DNA of 64,000 nt from Watersipora subatra. Taxonomy: Eukaryota > Bryozoa > Gymnolaemata > Cheilostomatida > Watersiporidae. The notes beneath the pieces are model-generated. The model had not been told where the DNA came from and searched no databases. It saw only the letters and a program-made list of their open reading frames with translations. The stretch lies in assembly GCF_963576615.1 (NCBI RefSeq), contig NC_088708.1:51571196-51635195 (forward strand). Reading direction: 5' to 3'. A program made the translations under genes and the position numbers. Positions 1 to 11,543 of this stretch are shown here, piece by piece (position 1 is the stretch's first letter; each line of letters starts with the position of its first letter).

Positions 1-71
1 ATTCGGTACTAAAACACAAATATCACCATTGCGCGACCACCTGAAAGCCTTAATGATGAAGCATCTTTATC

Positions 72-150
72 TTTTACTACTCTAAATACTATAAGAATAC
101 TATTATTAATATTATTAAATAGTATTCTTATAGTATTTAGAGAGTATTAA
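72..150. repeat. AT-rich hairpin, 23-bp perfect arms
   Basis: Positions 80-102 and 120-142 are exact reverse complements, with a 17-base loop. The match continues imperfectly to about 72 and 150. It looks like a small palindromic MITE or its remnant. No target-site duplication was recognised. Confidence 0.8.
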
Positions 151-172
151 AAGATTGAGGCGTTCATTATAG

Positions 173-432
173 AAGTACGCCTTCCTGGCTTAGAAATTCA
201 CTATTTCGAATTTTATGAAGAAGATATAATAACAAACCAAAAGTGGATGTGGCTCGGCGCATCTTTCACTCATGTCATTGGGGAGCCTAAGTTCATTTCA
301 TAGGCTTGTTTAGGCTTCTGTTTGTGCATATTCTTTCCTTTCTTGCAGGTGGATAGCCAAAATGGGAGAAAGTGCAATAGCGTAGATTCAGTTCCTCACA
401 GTTACCAATTACAGTTTAATCGATGCAAATAG
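173..432 (+). CDS. Candidate terminal coding exon(s), unknown protein
   Basis: After an AG at 171-172 a frame stays open to TAG at 301-303. Its peptide is non-repetitive and protein-like, including PGLEIHYFEFYEED and QKWMWLGASFTHVIG. A second short open stretch follows a good acceptor (tttcttgcag) at 339-348 and runs from 349 to TAG at 430-432. I cannot link the two: no consensus donor lies between them. I do not recognise the family. The 3' end of a gene starting outside the window is the simplest reading. A chance open frame or transposon remnant is possible. Confidence 0.25.
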
Positions 433-1038
433 ATATATTATTAATGCTTATTAACTACAGTCGATTTATTGATCCAATTTCAGATACAACGTTTTCTCAA
501 TCAAGTTATATTAACTGTGTAACACTGAATTTTACCTTATTCATTTTTTTCTCAGATCGGAACAGATATATCAGATACAATTATTTGACCTATTTACAGT
601 GTTTATCTACTTTTATCGTTATCATCACATCATGTAGCTTTGACATTAAAAGCATTTTCATTTTCATATCACTATAGAATCATTTCATGAATTTTGTACA
701 ATGTTTTTAATAGAAGTGTTTATGCTATTCATTTTTATGGTGCAAAGTTTGTTCTGTGTTATTTGTGTTTAATATTACAATTGAATGGTCATTCGTTTTT
801 CAATCCCAAGTTGTAAACTGGCCCTACTACTGGCCTCCTTAAATCTTTTTACGGCGTTATGTATTTGAATTGCTAATGCAAATGCAAATATACTAACCGA
901 TGGCACAATGAGCAATTATTGACCCAAGGATAGCACGCCATTGTTGTTATAGCGCATCCAAGCAGTTATTTCTATTAGCCAACAATACAGGGACGAGTAT
1001 AGTACTTTATTGGCAATAATTTCATTTCACAAATAGAA
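433..1038. other. No recognised feature
   Basis: AT-rich sequence between the candidate exon and the 3' end of the minus-strand LINE. A short open frame at 423-677 has no splice support or recognisable motif. I see nothing else here. Confidence 0.5.
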
Positions 1039-1099
1039 TTTTTTTTCAAATTAGGCCATACAACAATAGTAAAACAAAAAAAAGGGAAAAAAGCAACAG

Positions 1100-3873
1100 T
1101 TAGCCATTAAAATTGAATAAATAGTCTGACAAATAGTGTTTAAAATGCCTTTCTCTGCTAAGAGAACGGATATTAGGTAGAAGATTGTTAAAGCAGCTGG
1201 CAATGACATTTTCAAAATGATTGTTAGTGATTGTATGCAATTTGTTCATATCACGTAAGTTGAAATGAGTTGAGAACCTGTAATTGTCATGTAAAAAACG
1301 AGGACACAAAACATGAAAAATCTTGAAACATTGAATTGAAGTAAAATAAATATTTAGCATAGGCAGAGTAAGAAGACGCAGAAATTTGGAAAGATCATTC
1401 ATTGGGATAATATATGCAGGAATATGATGTAGATTTGCAATGAGTCGAAAGGCTCTTTTTTGCAACAAAAATAAACCCTTAGTGACATATCTTGGAGCTA
1501 GATTATAATAAATGTGGATACCATAAATAATATGGCAAAATATAAACTGATAATAAAATGCAATAGCAGATTTTGAGTTCATGTATGGCCTGCAAAGCTG
1601 GAGCAGAGTCAACGACTTCGTGACCTTACTACAAATAGTGTCGACATGATTATTCCATGAGAGTAGATCTGTCCAAACAAATCCTAACAATTTTGTTTCA
1701 TGTCTACAAGTGATGGATTGACTGTTAAACTTAAAAGTAAAGCTGTTTCGAAGGTTGTCATCAGTATTATAAAGAAGAAAGTGTGATTTTTGTAAATTGA
1801 TTGTCATATGATTTGCTGTACACCAGTTGCTGATAATTTGCATGATTAGATTGCAGCTCGTCTCAAGAAGTTGCACATCTTTGTGATAACTGACAAAAAC
1901 AGTATCATCGGCGTAGGCAAAGCCTTTTGGAATAAGTCTAAGAAGATCATTTATATACAGTATATTAAAAATAATACTGGCGCAATAAGTGACCCCTGTG
2001 GAACACCAACATCAATATCTAGTGTCAATGATTCCTTGTCATTCATGACGACCTTTTGGCGCCTTTTGTGAAAATAGGATTGAAGTATTCGCAACGATTT
2101 ATTTTTAAAACCAGCAAGTTCTAGTTTATGATATAATATTTTGTGATTGACACAGTCGAAAGCTTTGCTGAAATCCAAAAACATCAAGCAAATCTTCTCA
2201 CCTCTGGTTTTCAAATCCAAACAATCTGAGATTAGTTTATGAACAGCATCAGTGCATGAATGACTTTTTTCTGAAACCACACTGATAAGGATGTAAAATA
2301 TTATTTTTGGACAAATGAGAGTAGATGTGAATATTTAAGTGCTTTTCAAAAACTTTAGATAAAGTCGAGAGTACTGAAATAGGGTGAAAATTTGACGGGT
2401 TGCTATTATCTCCTCCTTTAAACAATGGAGTAACTCGTGCATGTCTCCATGCTGAAGGAAAATAGCCATCAATCAATATTCTGTTAAACATATCAGTGAT
2501 AATAGGTACAATGAATGGAAGAGTTGCTTTTATCATTTTTACAGAAATATTGTCTATGCCTGAGGCTTTGGAATTAGGAATGTTACTGATATATTTTACA
2601 ATATCATGAGGAGTAAATTTTGGAAACTCATTAAATGTGGTCTTCAACTCAGTGTTTTGACAAGACAAATAAGGATTGGATGACTGTAAAATTGAATTTG
2701 AAAGTTTACTTGCAATAGACACAAAATGTGAGTTAAGTTCTGAAGCTGACAAACAGGTGTCACAGCTTTGAGGTTTCTTATTTTTCACATTCAAAGCTTG
2801 CCAAAGCTTACGCATATCACCAGGTTTTAACTGTTTAACAAGTTCGTCGATACATTTTGTTTTTTTCTTTTAATGAGATTTGTGACAAAATTGCGCTGCT
2901 TTTTGTAAGCAGTCCAATCTTTGCAGTTTTTCAGTTTTTCTCTCAACTTTATATTTTGCTGTACCTCTTTGTCAAGCCAGATAGGTAAAGATTCTGACTT
3001 GAAGTTTCTAGTTTTAAGAGGTGCTAACTCATTGACAGCCGTAGAAAACTTTTGATTAAATAAGTTAATAATGTCATTAGTGTTCTTTTTAATCAAAATA
3101 TCATTCCAACTGATGAAGGAAAACTTATTTGAAATATTATCAGGAACGAATCTGAAATAATCTCTATAAGTGATTTTCCGAGGAAATGATTTATGTGCAA
3201 CACCAATTTTTCTCACAATAAATACCAAATTATGATCACTCATAGACAATTTAACCACTCCAGAAAACTTGGCGTGATAAGAAAAATTTGTATACACATG
3301 ATCAATTAATGTCGAGGAGTTTACAGTTACTCTTGTGGGTTCGCCAATCAGCTGATTTAAAGGCAGCGGATTACATATTTTCCTTTTCCAATTGGAACTC
3401 TCTTTTGTGTTCAACAAATTGATATTGAAATCACCTAATATCAAAATTTCTTCAGTGTTGCTGTAACACTCTTTCACGAAGTCTGAAAATTTTGTTATCC
3501 AATCTACTGTAGAATTTGGAGGTCTGTAAACAAAAGACACTATGTAAGGTCTCGAAATAACTGGAATGATTTTAATGGAAAGACTATCAGCAGCAATTTC
3601 GTTAATAGCAAATTACAAACGCTTGAAATTAATGGAGTTGTGAATATAGCATAATAAGCCACCGCCCTGATTATAGTTCCTATCATTTCTTATCATATTG
3701 TAACCAGAAATTTTAAAGTAATCATCACCATGTCTAGCTCCAAGAAATGTCTCAGAAAAACAAATAACTTTAAATTTATACTTAAAAATCAAATACTTAA
3801 CTTCCTCCATTTTGGAAGATAAACCTCTTATATTTAAATGGGCAATGGAAAATCCTTTAGAGAGATCCATCAT
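1100..3873 (-). pseudogene. LINE ORF2: endonuclease-reverse transcriptase, broken
   Basis: ORF2 nicks target DNA and copies the element RNA into the genome. The endonuclease occupies 3873-2827 in one frame, interrupted only by a TAA at 3613-3615. Its motifs are AHLNIRGL, SETFLGA, GGGLLCYI, ILGDFNINLL and MSDHNLV, which cover the conserved APE-type N, E, D/N and D/H residues. The reverse transcriptase follows in other frames. It has SKASGIDNIS and FRKKS (2815-2249), then LDFSKAFDCVNHKI and VGVPQGSLIAP (2280-1951), the catalytic AYADD at 1904-1918, and a thumb and C-terminal part (1876-1100). Frameshifts lie near 2820, 2265 and 1950. ORF2 begins with ATG ATG at 3873-3868, overlapping the ORF1 stop as ATGA. 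No active product is expected. Confidence 0.85.
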
Positions 3874-5058
3874 TTAAGAGGTTCAGCATGACATAAACAA
3901 AGAGTTGATGGTATACTTATTCCATGTGAGATGGCATTTTGGTAGAATAGGGAAGAGGAGAATTTAATCTTCAAGGACCTCAATTTTTTACCATCTTTGA
4001 ACAATCTTTCTATGAAGGCATCAAAGTCAGTATCTTTGATATCTTGATGTATTTTATTGTCATCTGCATCGAGTGGGACACCTTTAACAATAACTCCATT
4101 CTCTTTAAGAGAATCTGGATCAATGGACAGTATGCAGGAGGATCCGTCAAACAGATCAGATTTCCAGCAATCTGTAACTCCTTTAGCGATGTCCCGGGAT
4201 CAGAATTGAATCATAATTCTAGGATTGTTTGACTTGAAGTTGTAACGAGTAACGAGTTCAATGATGGTTGGCCCGTACTGACTGTTTATAGCTTTCCGTA
4301 TCGTGTCTTGATTAAATGATTTATGGAGAGAAGAGTTTGGTCAAATTGAAACCACAATGTTGTTGTTTCCAACAAAAGCAGTCTTCTGTTGTTTAGATTG
4401 AGCTGGTTGCTTGACAACTGTTGCTGGAATACTCTGATCAACACCATTTAGGGTAAGATTTGAAGTTGACGGCGTATTTTGTTTGTTGCACGATTTACTT
4501 TCTGGGTTTGTACACACTGTAGCCATTAGCTGAATGTTTCCTTAGTGGTTGATCTTGAAAATAAAGATTTCGCTTTGTTGTCTCAGCATAAGAACTTTGT
4601 TGTTCCTTGAGCTTATCAAATAGTGATTTTTGCATAGCTAAAAGTTTGTTATCAAACTGATTTGATGACCATGATGAATACCTGATGAATTCATCCTTAA
4701 GGTTTTCTGTAGAAATAGATGTTGATTGTAACTTGTCAATTTTTGTTTCCAAATCCGCAACTCTGGTGATTAAGAATTCTACTGTAGTACTCAATTTTGA
4801 GCAGCTTTTACATGTTACTGTAGCTTTTTCGGAAGTATTGTATGAAGCACTTGTTGAAGCTTCATGATTGACTGTAGACAGACACAAAGGTACTGGTTGA
4901 ATATATGATGGAGAATTAGATGAAGACAGCGTTGAAAGCTCATCAATGCACTTTGTTTTTATTTGCACATTAAGAGCCTTCTCTTGATCTTTTGTGACAG
5001 TTTTTAATATCTGTTCATAGTGGGAAAAGAAGATGTCAAGATTTGTAAGCTTGTTCAC
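3870..5058 (-). pseudogene. LINE ORF1: coiled-coil and nucleic-acid-binding protein, broken
   Basis: ORF1 proteins of LINEs bind the element RNA. The N-terminal part (5058-4495) is open for 187 residues. It contains a CKSCSKL cysteine pair and then a heptad-like helix (VEFLITRVADLETKIDKL), a likely coiled coil. The next part (4526-4341) is in another frame. The C-terminal part is readable from about 4310 to the TGA at 3870-3872 (for example NGVIVKGVPLDADDNK and AFIERLFKDGKKLRSL), with an in-frame stop near 4210. That region could be an RRM-like fold, as in other LINE ORF1 proteins; this is inference. The stop overlaps the ORF2 start by ATGA. Confidence 0.6.
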
Positions 5059-5272
5059 AAGTATTCTACTCGTAGTGTTGTCAAAATTTTACGGTATATA
5101 AGGCTGAAACACTCGAGTGCACTACTAGACCAGAATGGTCTATATTCTTCTTGATCGACTCCACTTTATAGTTAGATGAAAGGTGAACCACGAAACTACG
5201 TTTGAAAACCTCATAACCGGCAGCAGTACAATTTATTACTATCTGTGGGTTTTCAGGCTTACCCAGAATGTC

Positions 5273-5470
5273 CTAGCTAGTTTTAGTCCTTGCGGCATGA
5301 TCTATTTTCTTGTGAAGAGATTTGATCCTGGACAAGATGTATGGCAGCTGATTGGATTTTAATACTTCACTTGTTTCTTCTTCAGAAGTCTGGCTGTCCA
5401 TTTCGTCTATCTGCCCTTCTTTATTAGTTTCAGAAGATGACTTTTTCCTCTTTTTTGGCTTGTTACCCAT
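5273..5470 (-). CDS. Short basic ORF upstream of LINE ORF1
   Basis: 65 codons starting with a lysine-rich stretch (MGNKPKKRKKSSSE), which resembles a nuclear localisation signal, followed by an acidic serine-rich stretch. It lies just upstream of ORF1 on the same strand. It could be the original N-terminus of ORF1, separated by a frameshift, or chance coding in the 5' UTR. The 214 bases between it and 5058 have no clear coding frame. Confidence 0.3.
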   Translation of the reverse strand: MGNKPKKRKKSSSETNKEGQIDEMDSQTSEEETSEVLKSNQLPYILSRIKSLHKKIDHAARTKTS

Positions 5471-5490
5471 TGCTTTTCAGAACTATTTCC

Positions 5491-5783
5491 TATAACTGGA
5501 GTGGCTCAGAACCTGGTCACCTCTCTGTGTACAATAGTCTTATGCAAGAATCCGCAACTATTTATGCACATTTTTGCATAATATCTTATCTTATATTTCT
5601 TAACAGTATAGGGTTATTAGTAGTGGGTTATTGCAATATTGCTGTGATAGAATATAGCTTTGTGGCCAGTGTCTAATATTAATCATGATACATGATTAAA
5701 TGCAACTGGGCATGTGCAAGACATGTGACAAAAACAGAAAATTCCCCCATCAAGTGACCAGGTTCTGAGCCACTCCAGTTATA
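5491..5783. mobile_element. TA-flanked MITE with perfect 30-bp terminal inverted repeats
   Basis: 5491-5520 and 5754-5783 are exact reverse complements over 30 bases, including TA at each outer edge. Excluding the TA dinucleotides as target duplications leaves 28-bp TIRs beginning TAACTGGAGTGGC. The size, TIRs and TA target fit a Tc1/mariner-type MITE. No transposase is encoded. It sits immediately beyond the LINE. Confidence 0.85.
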
Positions 5784-7860
5784 CTCGTCCACAATACAGC
5801 TGTTTATAGCGCATCTAATACATCAAAATTTAATTCATTCAGTTCATTCTGGGTGAACAGCCGATCGGAGTGGTATGTATAAATACGCTTAAATTCCATT
5901 GCTTTTAGTGGAATCGTTGATGGGTTCTCATTTTCCAAGTTAAATTTGTTAGACTTGTAGTCATCGTGTTCAATGGCTTGTGATTAACTTCATATCGGAC
6001 CTAAGCAATTTGCGAATGTATCAGAAACTGCTGTTTGGTGTAGTTTAAATTGTAGAGCTCTTATGTCGTTGAATTTGATAGCGGCTGTTTGTACTACCCA
6101 TCTAACTGGGCAGAAAATCTAGCTTTGGCTATCGCGTGGACTCGATGACATCTAGCCAGAAAGTATTACCAGGATTAATAGACTGCATGCATGGGAGTTT
6201 CACCATGTTCTTTGAACCACTACATCGCCGTTTTTATGCTGAGAAAGGTTTGATTACACAACTATTTATTGGATTAATAAATTCACTATTGCAGATCAGT
6301 AAATTTAGTCTAAAGGTAATGATGGGTGCTAAATTATTTGCTGCCAACAGATGCTGAAAATCCAGTGGTGCATTAACTTTGCAGTATATTGCTGAAATGC
6401 AGTATATTAATTAAGAAATATATGAATTCCCAATGTTAAGGTCATCACTTCATCTATATAAATCTCAAACTTGGCATGTCTGTAGTCCGGTTTGTCCGGC
6501 TATAGCTATTAAAGTATTAAAATGCAGAATCTTTATTGCATGAGATTTAATCTCGGAACCTCTGGTTCACCAGGGAAATGACTTACCAGCTTGGCTATCC
6601 GAGATTGATGGATTAATTGGGATTGATGGATTAATATGTCGCTATGTGGGTGAAATTACGCTACAGTAGCGTAAGTTTATGCTGTGCTCAACTGTGAGAG
6701 CAAGTGGTTAGCTCTTATTAGTAAGCTTACTCAAATTAGCCATTGCCAATGAGCCAGGCTAATGGCAAGTGGCAAGCAGCTACATTACTTTTCATCATTT
6801 ATAAGCTACTTTTTAATACCTGTGCAACGTCGGGCATTCCGATAGTTATTCATAAAAGAATTATTTATTGCTTGATGGATATAAGTAAAACAAACATATA
6901 TCTTTACTATAATAAGAGCGGTTTCTACTTGTCTGAAGCATGCATTTGAGGTTAGGATAAAACATCGCTTTCAACGAGGCTCAAACTTGTGACATTTGGC
7001 TTGGTAGACCGACACTCTAACACCTGAAATGCAAAATTTTTAAAACTGCCCAGTTAAACAGCTTCAATTCTAATCCATAAAAATTAACATGAGGCCAAAA
7101 GTCATTGGTTTAATTGATGCAATATCATTCAGCCATCTTATGTGTACTCTGCTGCGCTTCAGAAACGTACTTATACCAGCTACGCACCAACACTGAACAT
7201 CAGAATTGTACTTTTACCAGCTACACACCGACCCTGCACCTCAGAGATGTTTTTATACTAGCTACACACTGAAACTGCATTAATATTAATGTTTTGTTAA
7301 GTAACCCGGTAACGCATGTATCGGACTAGCCATCCACAGAGCTACCTATGCATCAAGCCTATTTTTCTATCTGCTAAAGTTCCCAACAATCTTGTACGAA
7401 GTCAATCATCGGTCACAGTCACAGAAATAACCAGCTACCCTTTAAAAGTTTTTTTCAGGTTAGGGAAAAAATAAGTTCTCATATTTTTATTCTTTATTTT
7501 ATATCAATTTTGAATTAACCGTTATTAGATGATTTGGTATATTGAGCAATTAGGTTTTCGACTATGCGTCTTTGGACAAATTGGCCATTTAGACCAATTG
7601 GCATTAGACCAAACATCGTTAAACCATTCATAACAAATCCCTTTTTGTTAACTATGCCTAAGTTGGCTAGCTGTTAGAGGTACTAATGATGCAGTTAGAG
7701 AGTTTGATGTCAACTTTTCACCATCATGTTCCTTTAGTTTGCAGCTACAATCTTTGGAAATCCCGGTTTTAATATCTGGTGTTCTCCAGTAGACAGATCA
7801 GACAACATCCTGGCAGTCAGAGTAAGTAATATTCTTAAGTATGTCATTGAAAAGTTAGAA
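5784..7860. other. Mostly unassigned; old repeat fragments
   Basis: No convincing gene. About 6485-6570 resembles (in reverse complement) the inner end of the right arm of the large inverted repeat, near 18600-18665, so it is probably a fragment of that family. At 7150-7290 there are three loose copies of a roughly 50-bp unit with CAGCTACRCACC. Two stretches (about 6965-7030 and 7305-7370, minus strand) look like weak tRNA/SINE heads but lack clear promoter boxes. Confidence 0.4.
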
Positions 7861-8854
7861 TTAACTTATTACCAGGTCGTTTCGTAGTTTATGCTGCTGA
7901 GCATTTTTAAATTCTAACATTAAAACCTCGACAGTTAACTTTTCCAAATGATTCCAAAGTTTATTAATGAGTAAGTCACCTTCTTGTTCAAAGTTACCTT
8001 CTTGGCATGTAAGACTATCATAAGGTGCCTGATTTGTTTCTTTTACTGCAGCTTGCCAAGGCAGTCTGGTGGTATTACTTCTCCAAACCAGTTGAGTTTC
8101 TTGACACTGTAAGTATATGAACATTTCTCCAAAGTAAGTATATAGGTATGTGAATTTCTTGTGAAATAGAGCAATGGTGCAAAGGAAACATTGATATGTG
8201 ACACTGTGGCACTTACATTGATCAGTAGTGTGTTACCTAGGTTGTCCAAAAAATGTGTTATATAATTAACATAAGTTGTCTACAAAAATAAATTTTGGTA
8301 AGCAAAAGATGAAAAATGCTTAACTGCATTTTATTTAGAAAGTACCAACAAATGGAAATTATACAGCATTATCTTATTCTTGAGTCTTTTAAAAAATGGG
8401 ACGGAAGGCAAAAAAGGGAGTTGTTAAAGTATGTTATTAACATGTTATTAAATATCACTTGTCGTTGTGTTAAGTATGTTAAGTCATATGCAAGTGCGGA
8501 TATTTGTCAATTGTATTAACATCGACTCTGGAGTACCTACTTACTAATAAGATGGATCAGGCTGGGTTTGAGTCTTCCCAACGAAAGAGGCGCAGAGACT
8601 GTTAACAAGAATGGTTTGCCGCAGGTTGTTTACACAATTACAAGGTTTCCATAATGTAGCTGATAGTTACAATAAATGAACAAGGAATTGCACAAAACCA
8701 GTAGTAGTTGTTTCACTTCCACGTCCCTCTTATTGGGCTCATGAAAAATAAAATTCATATGAACTGATTTTCAATTAATTAAGAAACAAAGTACAAACCA
8801 TTTCGTTTGACCTCATTCAGATAAGACAGAAACTGTCGCATACTTCTGGAATTT
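7861..8854 (-). CDS. Three coding exons of an unidentified minus-strand gene (3' end)
   Basis: Three exons join in a constant frame on the minus strand. Exon A is 8854-8812 (43 nt, ends SYLNE, donor GTCAAA, weak). Exon B is 8279-8217 (63 nt, acceptor tttttgtag, donor GTAAGT), with peptide YVNYITHFLDNLGNTLL. Exon C runs from 8106 (acceptor acttacag) to a TAA at 7861-7863 and encodes WQAAVKETNQAPYDSLT, then an acidic stretch and LWNHLEKLTVEVLMLEFK. Junctions A/B and B/C are both phase 0. The product is soluble-looking and partly helical, with no signal peptide or membrane segment. I do not recognise the family. Upstream exons lie at higher coordinates; 9102-9161 is a candidate. A donor-like GTAATA just before the stop means more exons could follow. 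Confidence 0.5.
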
Positions 8855-9101
8855 CTACAAAATATTGAAAAATAATAACCGTATTCCTTGTTGTTGGTGT
8901 TAGACTTATTATTTTTCATATGTATTTCATTGCATCTTGTAGCTATTCTTTGTACTCAGAAAAAAGAACAATCAAATATCCTTTTTACACGTCTACCATC
9001 ACTAAACAATGCCCTTACTTTGGTGGGTTGGAACCTGATACCTTCCAGCTGGTTGCGGTAAGTTGTCTCCTTTACTCCCCAGTCCCATTTAACCTGCTCA
9101 C

Positions 9102-9161
9102 CTACAGGTTTCGGAGTTGTTATTTCTTGACACAAAATAGCATCTCTTAAATTTACAGATT
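9102..9161 (-). CDS. Candidate internal exon, minus strand
   Basis: A 60-nt segment with strong splice sites (acceptor acttgcag, donor GTGAGC). It encodes SVNLRDAILCQEITTPKPV in phase 2 to phase 1. It may belong to the gene at 7861-8854, but its outgoing phase does not match exon A, so an exon is missing or the link is wrong. On the opposite strand 8962-9058 also looks exon-like (acceptor tactcag, donor GTAAGT), so only one strand may be real. Confidence 0.35.
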
Positions 9162-9969
9162 CTGCAAGTTTAATGGTGAGTAAGTAGATTAACTTCATAA
9201 ATAGAATAGCTAAGTAGATTCTGGCATGTTTGCTCAGAAGCCTTTACGGTTGTGCAGATAGACATTCCATAGATAGATACATCAATATATATATTCTATT
9301 TTATACCTATTTATTTATGGTAATAGGTAGTATTTTATACCTATAGTTATTTTATATCTATTCTATACTCTTTGTGAAGAATTAGATAATTAAGCTATGA
9401 ATTCAAGGGAGATAAACCCTAATAATTTTAGGATAAGTGTTATTCATAAGTTCGGCTTGCATTTACGTCTAACAAACACTGACGCATTTTAATGTCATAA
9501 GTTTGTTCTTTGGTAAGTGGACTTTAATCTCCAACATATGTTATAATGAATATTGGACATTTAATCTCAGTTTACTCAGAACTCTTAGTTCAGAAATAGA
9601 TATAATAATAAAATTTTAATTTGTCATTTTTAAGAAATATTTTTATTAAATGAACAAAAAGATACTAGTTTTGAATTGATTTATTTGAGCAATAGTGTTT
9701 ACAAATGCATAAACTAATGACAATAGTTTTAATTAGAGTTGTAAATAACAGCACAGAACTTGTAAATTAGCTAGTAGCTAGTATAAGTATATTGATGTTG
9801 AGATCTTTCAATGCTTTCGATGTAGAAATATACACAGAACTGTTTTCACTGAATAAAGTTCAAAGGTTTTGAGTTGTTACTCATTTTTCAATAAAATAGC
9901 TCTATGATGACGACAGACTAGAAACTCTCTGGAGGATTTTAGGGCTAACATTGATGTTAATAATTGTAG
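9162..9969. other. No recognised feature
   Basis: AT-rich, with short TATTTTATACCTAT-like repetition around 9290-9360. Elongase histidine-box exons were looked for here and not found. Confidence 0.5.
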
Positions 9970-11543
9970 CCTATTTCTCTGCAATGCTTAATTCCGGTGT
10001 ACATACCCTCATGTACTCCTACTATATGCTGTCGGCAATGGGTCCAAGAGTTAGAAAGTTTCTCTGATGGAAGAAATACATGACGGCAATTCAGCTGGTA
10101 TGTTCATCACTGTCTTCTTACTGTCATGATTTAGCTTAGCTCAAGTCAGAAATGTCAAACACTTGAAATTAGTGTTGGATCACCATCCCATAAAATAAAT
10201 TTGCCAAGCGAAGAAACGTATTTTCAGCATATCTTGATGTCTATGCTACTATTGTATATTGAGGTCTATGTAACAGTAGATTAACCCTAATTCTATTATG
10301 TATTGAGGTCTATGCAACAGTAGATTAAGTTTATTTCTATTCTGTATTGAGGTCTATGTAGCGGTGGATTAACCCTATTTCTATTATATAATGATGTCTA
10401 TGTAACAGTAGATTAACTCTATTTCTATTATATAATGAGGTCTATATAACAGTAGATTGACTCTATTTCTATTATAATTATATTGAAGTTTATGTAACAG
10501 TAGATTAACCTTATTTCTATTATATAATGATGTCTATGTAACAGTAGATTAACTCTATTTCTATTATATAATGAGGTCTATGTAACAGTAGATTAACTCT
10601 ATTTCTATTATAATTATATTGAAGTTTATGTAACAGTAGATTAACCTTATTTCTATTATATATTGAGGTTTATGTAACAGTAGAATAACCCTATTTAGAT
10701 TATATATTGAGGTCAATGTAACAGTAGATTAACCCTATTTCTATTATATATTGAGGTCTATGTAACAGTAGATTAACTCTATTTCTATTATATAATGAGG
10801 TCTATATAACATTAGATTGACTCTATTTCTATTATAATTATATTGAAGTTTATGTAATAGTAGATTAACCTTATTTCTATTATATAATGATGTCTATGTA
10901 ACAGTAGATTAACTCTATTTCTATTATATAATGAGGTCTATATAACAGTAGATTGACTCTATTTCTATTATAATTATATTGAAGTTTATGTAACAGTAGA
11001 TTAACCTTATTTCTATTATATAATGATGTCTATGTAACAGTAGATTAACTCTATTTCTATTATATAATGAGGTCTATGTAACAGTAGATTAACTCTATTT
11101 CTATTATAATTATATTGAAGTTTATGTAACAGTAGATTAACCTTATTTCTATTATATATTGAGGTTTATGTAACAGTAGAATAACCCTATTTAGATTATA
11201 TATTGAGGTCAATGTAACAGTAGATTAACCCTATTTCTATTATATATTGAGGTCTATGTAACAGTAGATTACCTCTAATTCTATTATATCTTGAGGCCTT
11301 GTATCTTTGCAGATACAGTTCTGGCTAATACTGCTACACACAGCAAATGCAACTTATACTGACTGTGGCTACCCCACCGGATATGGAACTGCTCTGATTA
11401 TTTATGTAGTGTCACATATTTTCCTTTTCACTGACTTTTACAATAATGCTTACCATGTCGGTGCCGATGCTGTAAAAGGACTCTCGTCAAAAGAAAACTC
11501 GAAGATAACGTCGCCTTTGAACTACCATGTGAAAGAAGATTAA
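9970..11543 (+). pseudogene. ELO-family very-long-chain fatty acid elongase, last two coding exons, in-frame TGA
   Basis: ELO proteins are ER membrane enzymes that condense malonyl-CoA with acyl-CoA. Exon 9970-10097 (acceptor aattgtag, donor GTATGT) encodes AMLNSGVHTLMYSYYMLSAM and WKKYMTAIQL, matching the conserved N-x-x-VH-x-x-MY-x-YY and WWKKYxT signature. Exon 11313-11543 (acceptor ctttgcag) continues in phase 0 with QFWLILLHTANA, DCGYPTGYG and FLFTDFYNNAYH, and ends in a lysine-rich tail typical of ELO C-termini. In exon one the codon before WKKYMT, normally Trp, is TGA at 10065-10067. That truncates the protein before its last helices, so I call it a pseudogene or a null allele. A sequencing error is possible. 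The upstream exons with the HxxHH box were not found. Confidence 0.8.
10240..11300 (+). repeat. 44/48-bp satellite with 496-bp higher-order period, in the ELO intron
   Basis: About 24 copies of a unit built on TGAGGTCTATGTAACAGTAG plus TTAACCCTATTTCTATTATA, with a 48-bp variant containing TATAATTATATTGAAG. Shared variants recur at a fixed offset: TAGAATAACCC at 10681 and 11177, and ATAATGATGTC-type units at 10381 and 10877, both 496 bp. This shows two copies of an 11-unit block. The array fills nearly all of the intron between 10098 and 11312. Confidence 0.9.

Larger units (their letters stand above)
1039..5470 (-). mobile_element. Non-LTR retrotransposon (Jockey/CR1/L2-like), two ORFs, decayed
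   Basis: A nearly full-length LINE on the minus strand. In element order it has an ORF1 region (5470 to 3870), then ORF2 with AP-endonuclease (3873-2827) and reverse transcriptase (2815 to about 1100). A run of eight T on the plus strand at 1039-1046, an A-tail on the minus strand, marks the probable 3' end. Both ORFs carry stops or frameshifts, so the copy is dead. The EN and RT motif style (GDFN, SDH, DFSKAFD, GVPQGS, YADD) fits the Jockey superfamily, including CR1, L2, Daphne and Crack; I cannot choose the clade. The 5' limit is uncertain because the region 5059-5272 is not clearly coding. Confidence 0.85.
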
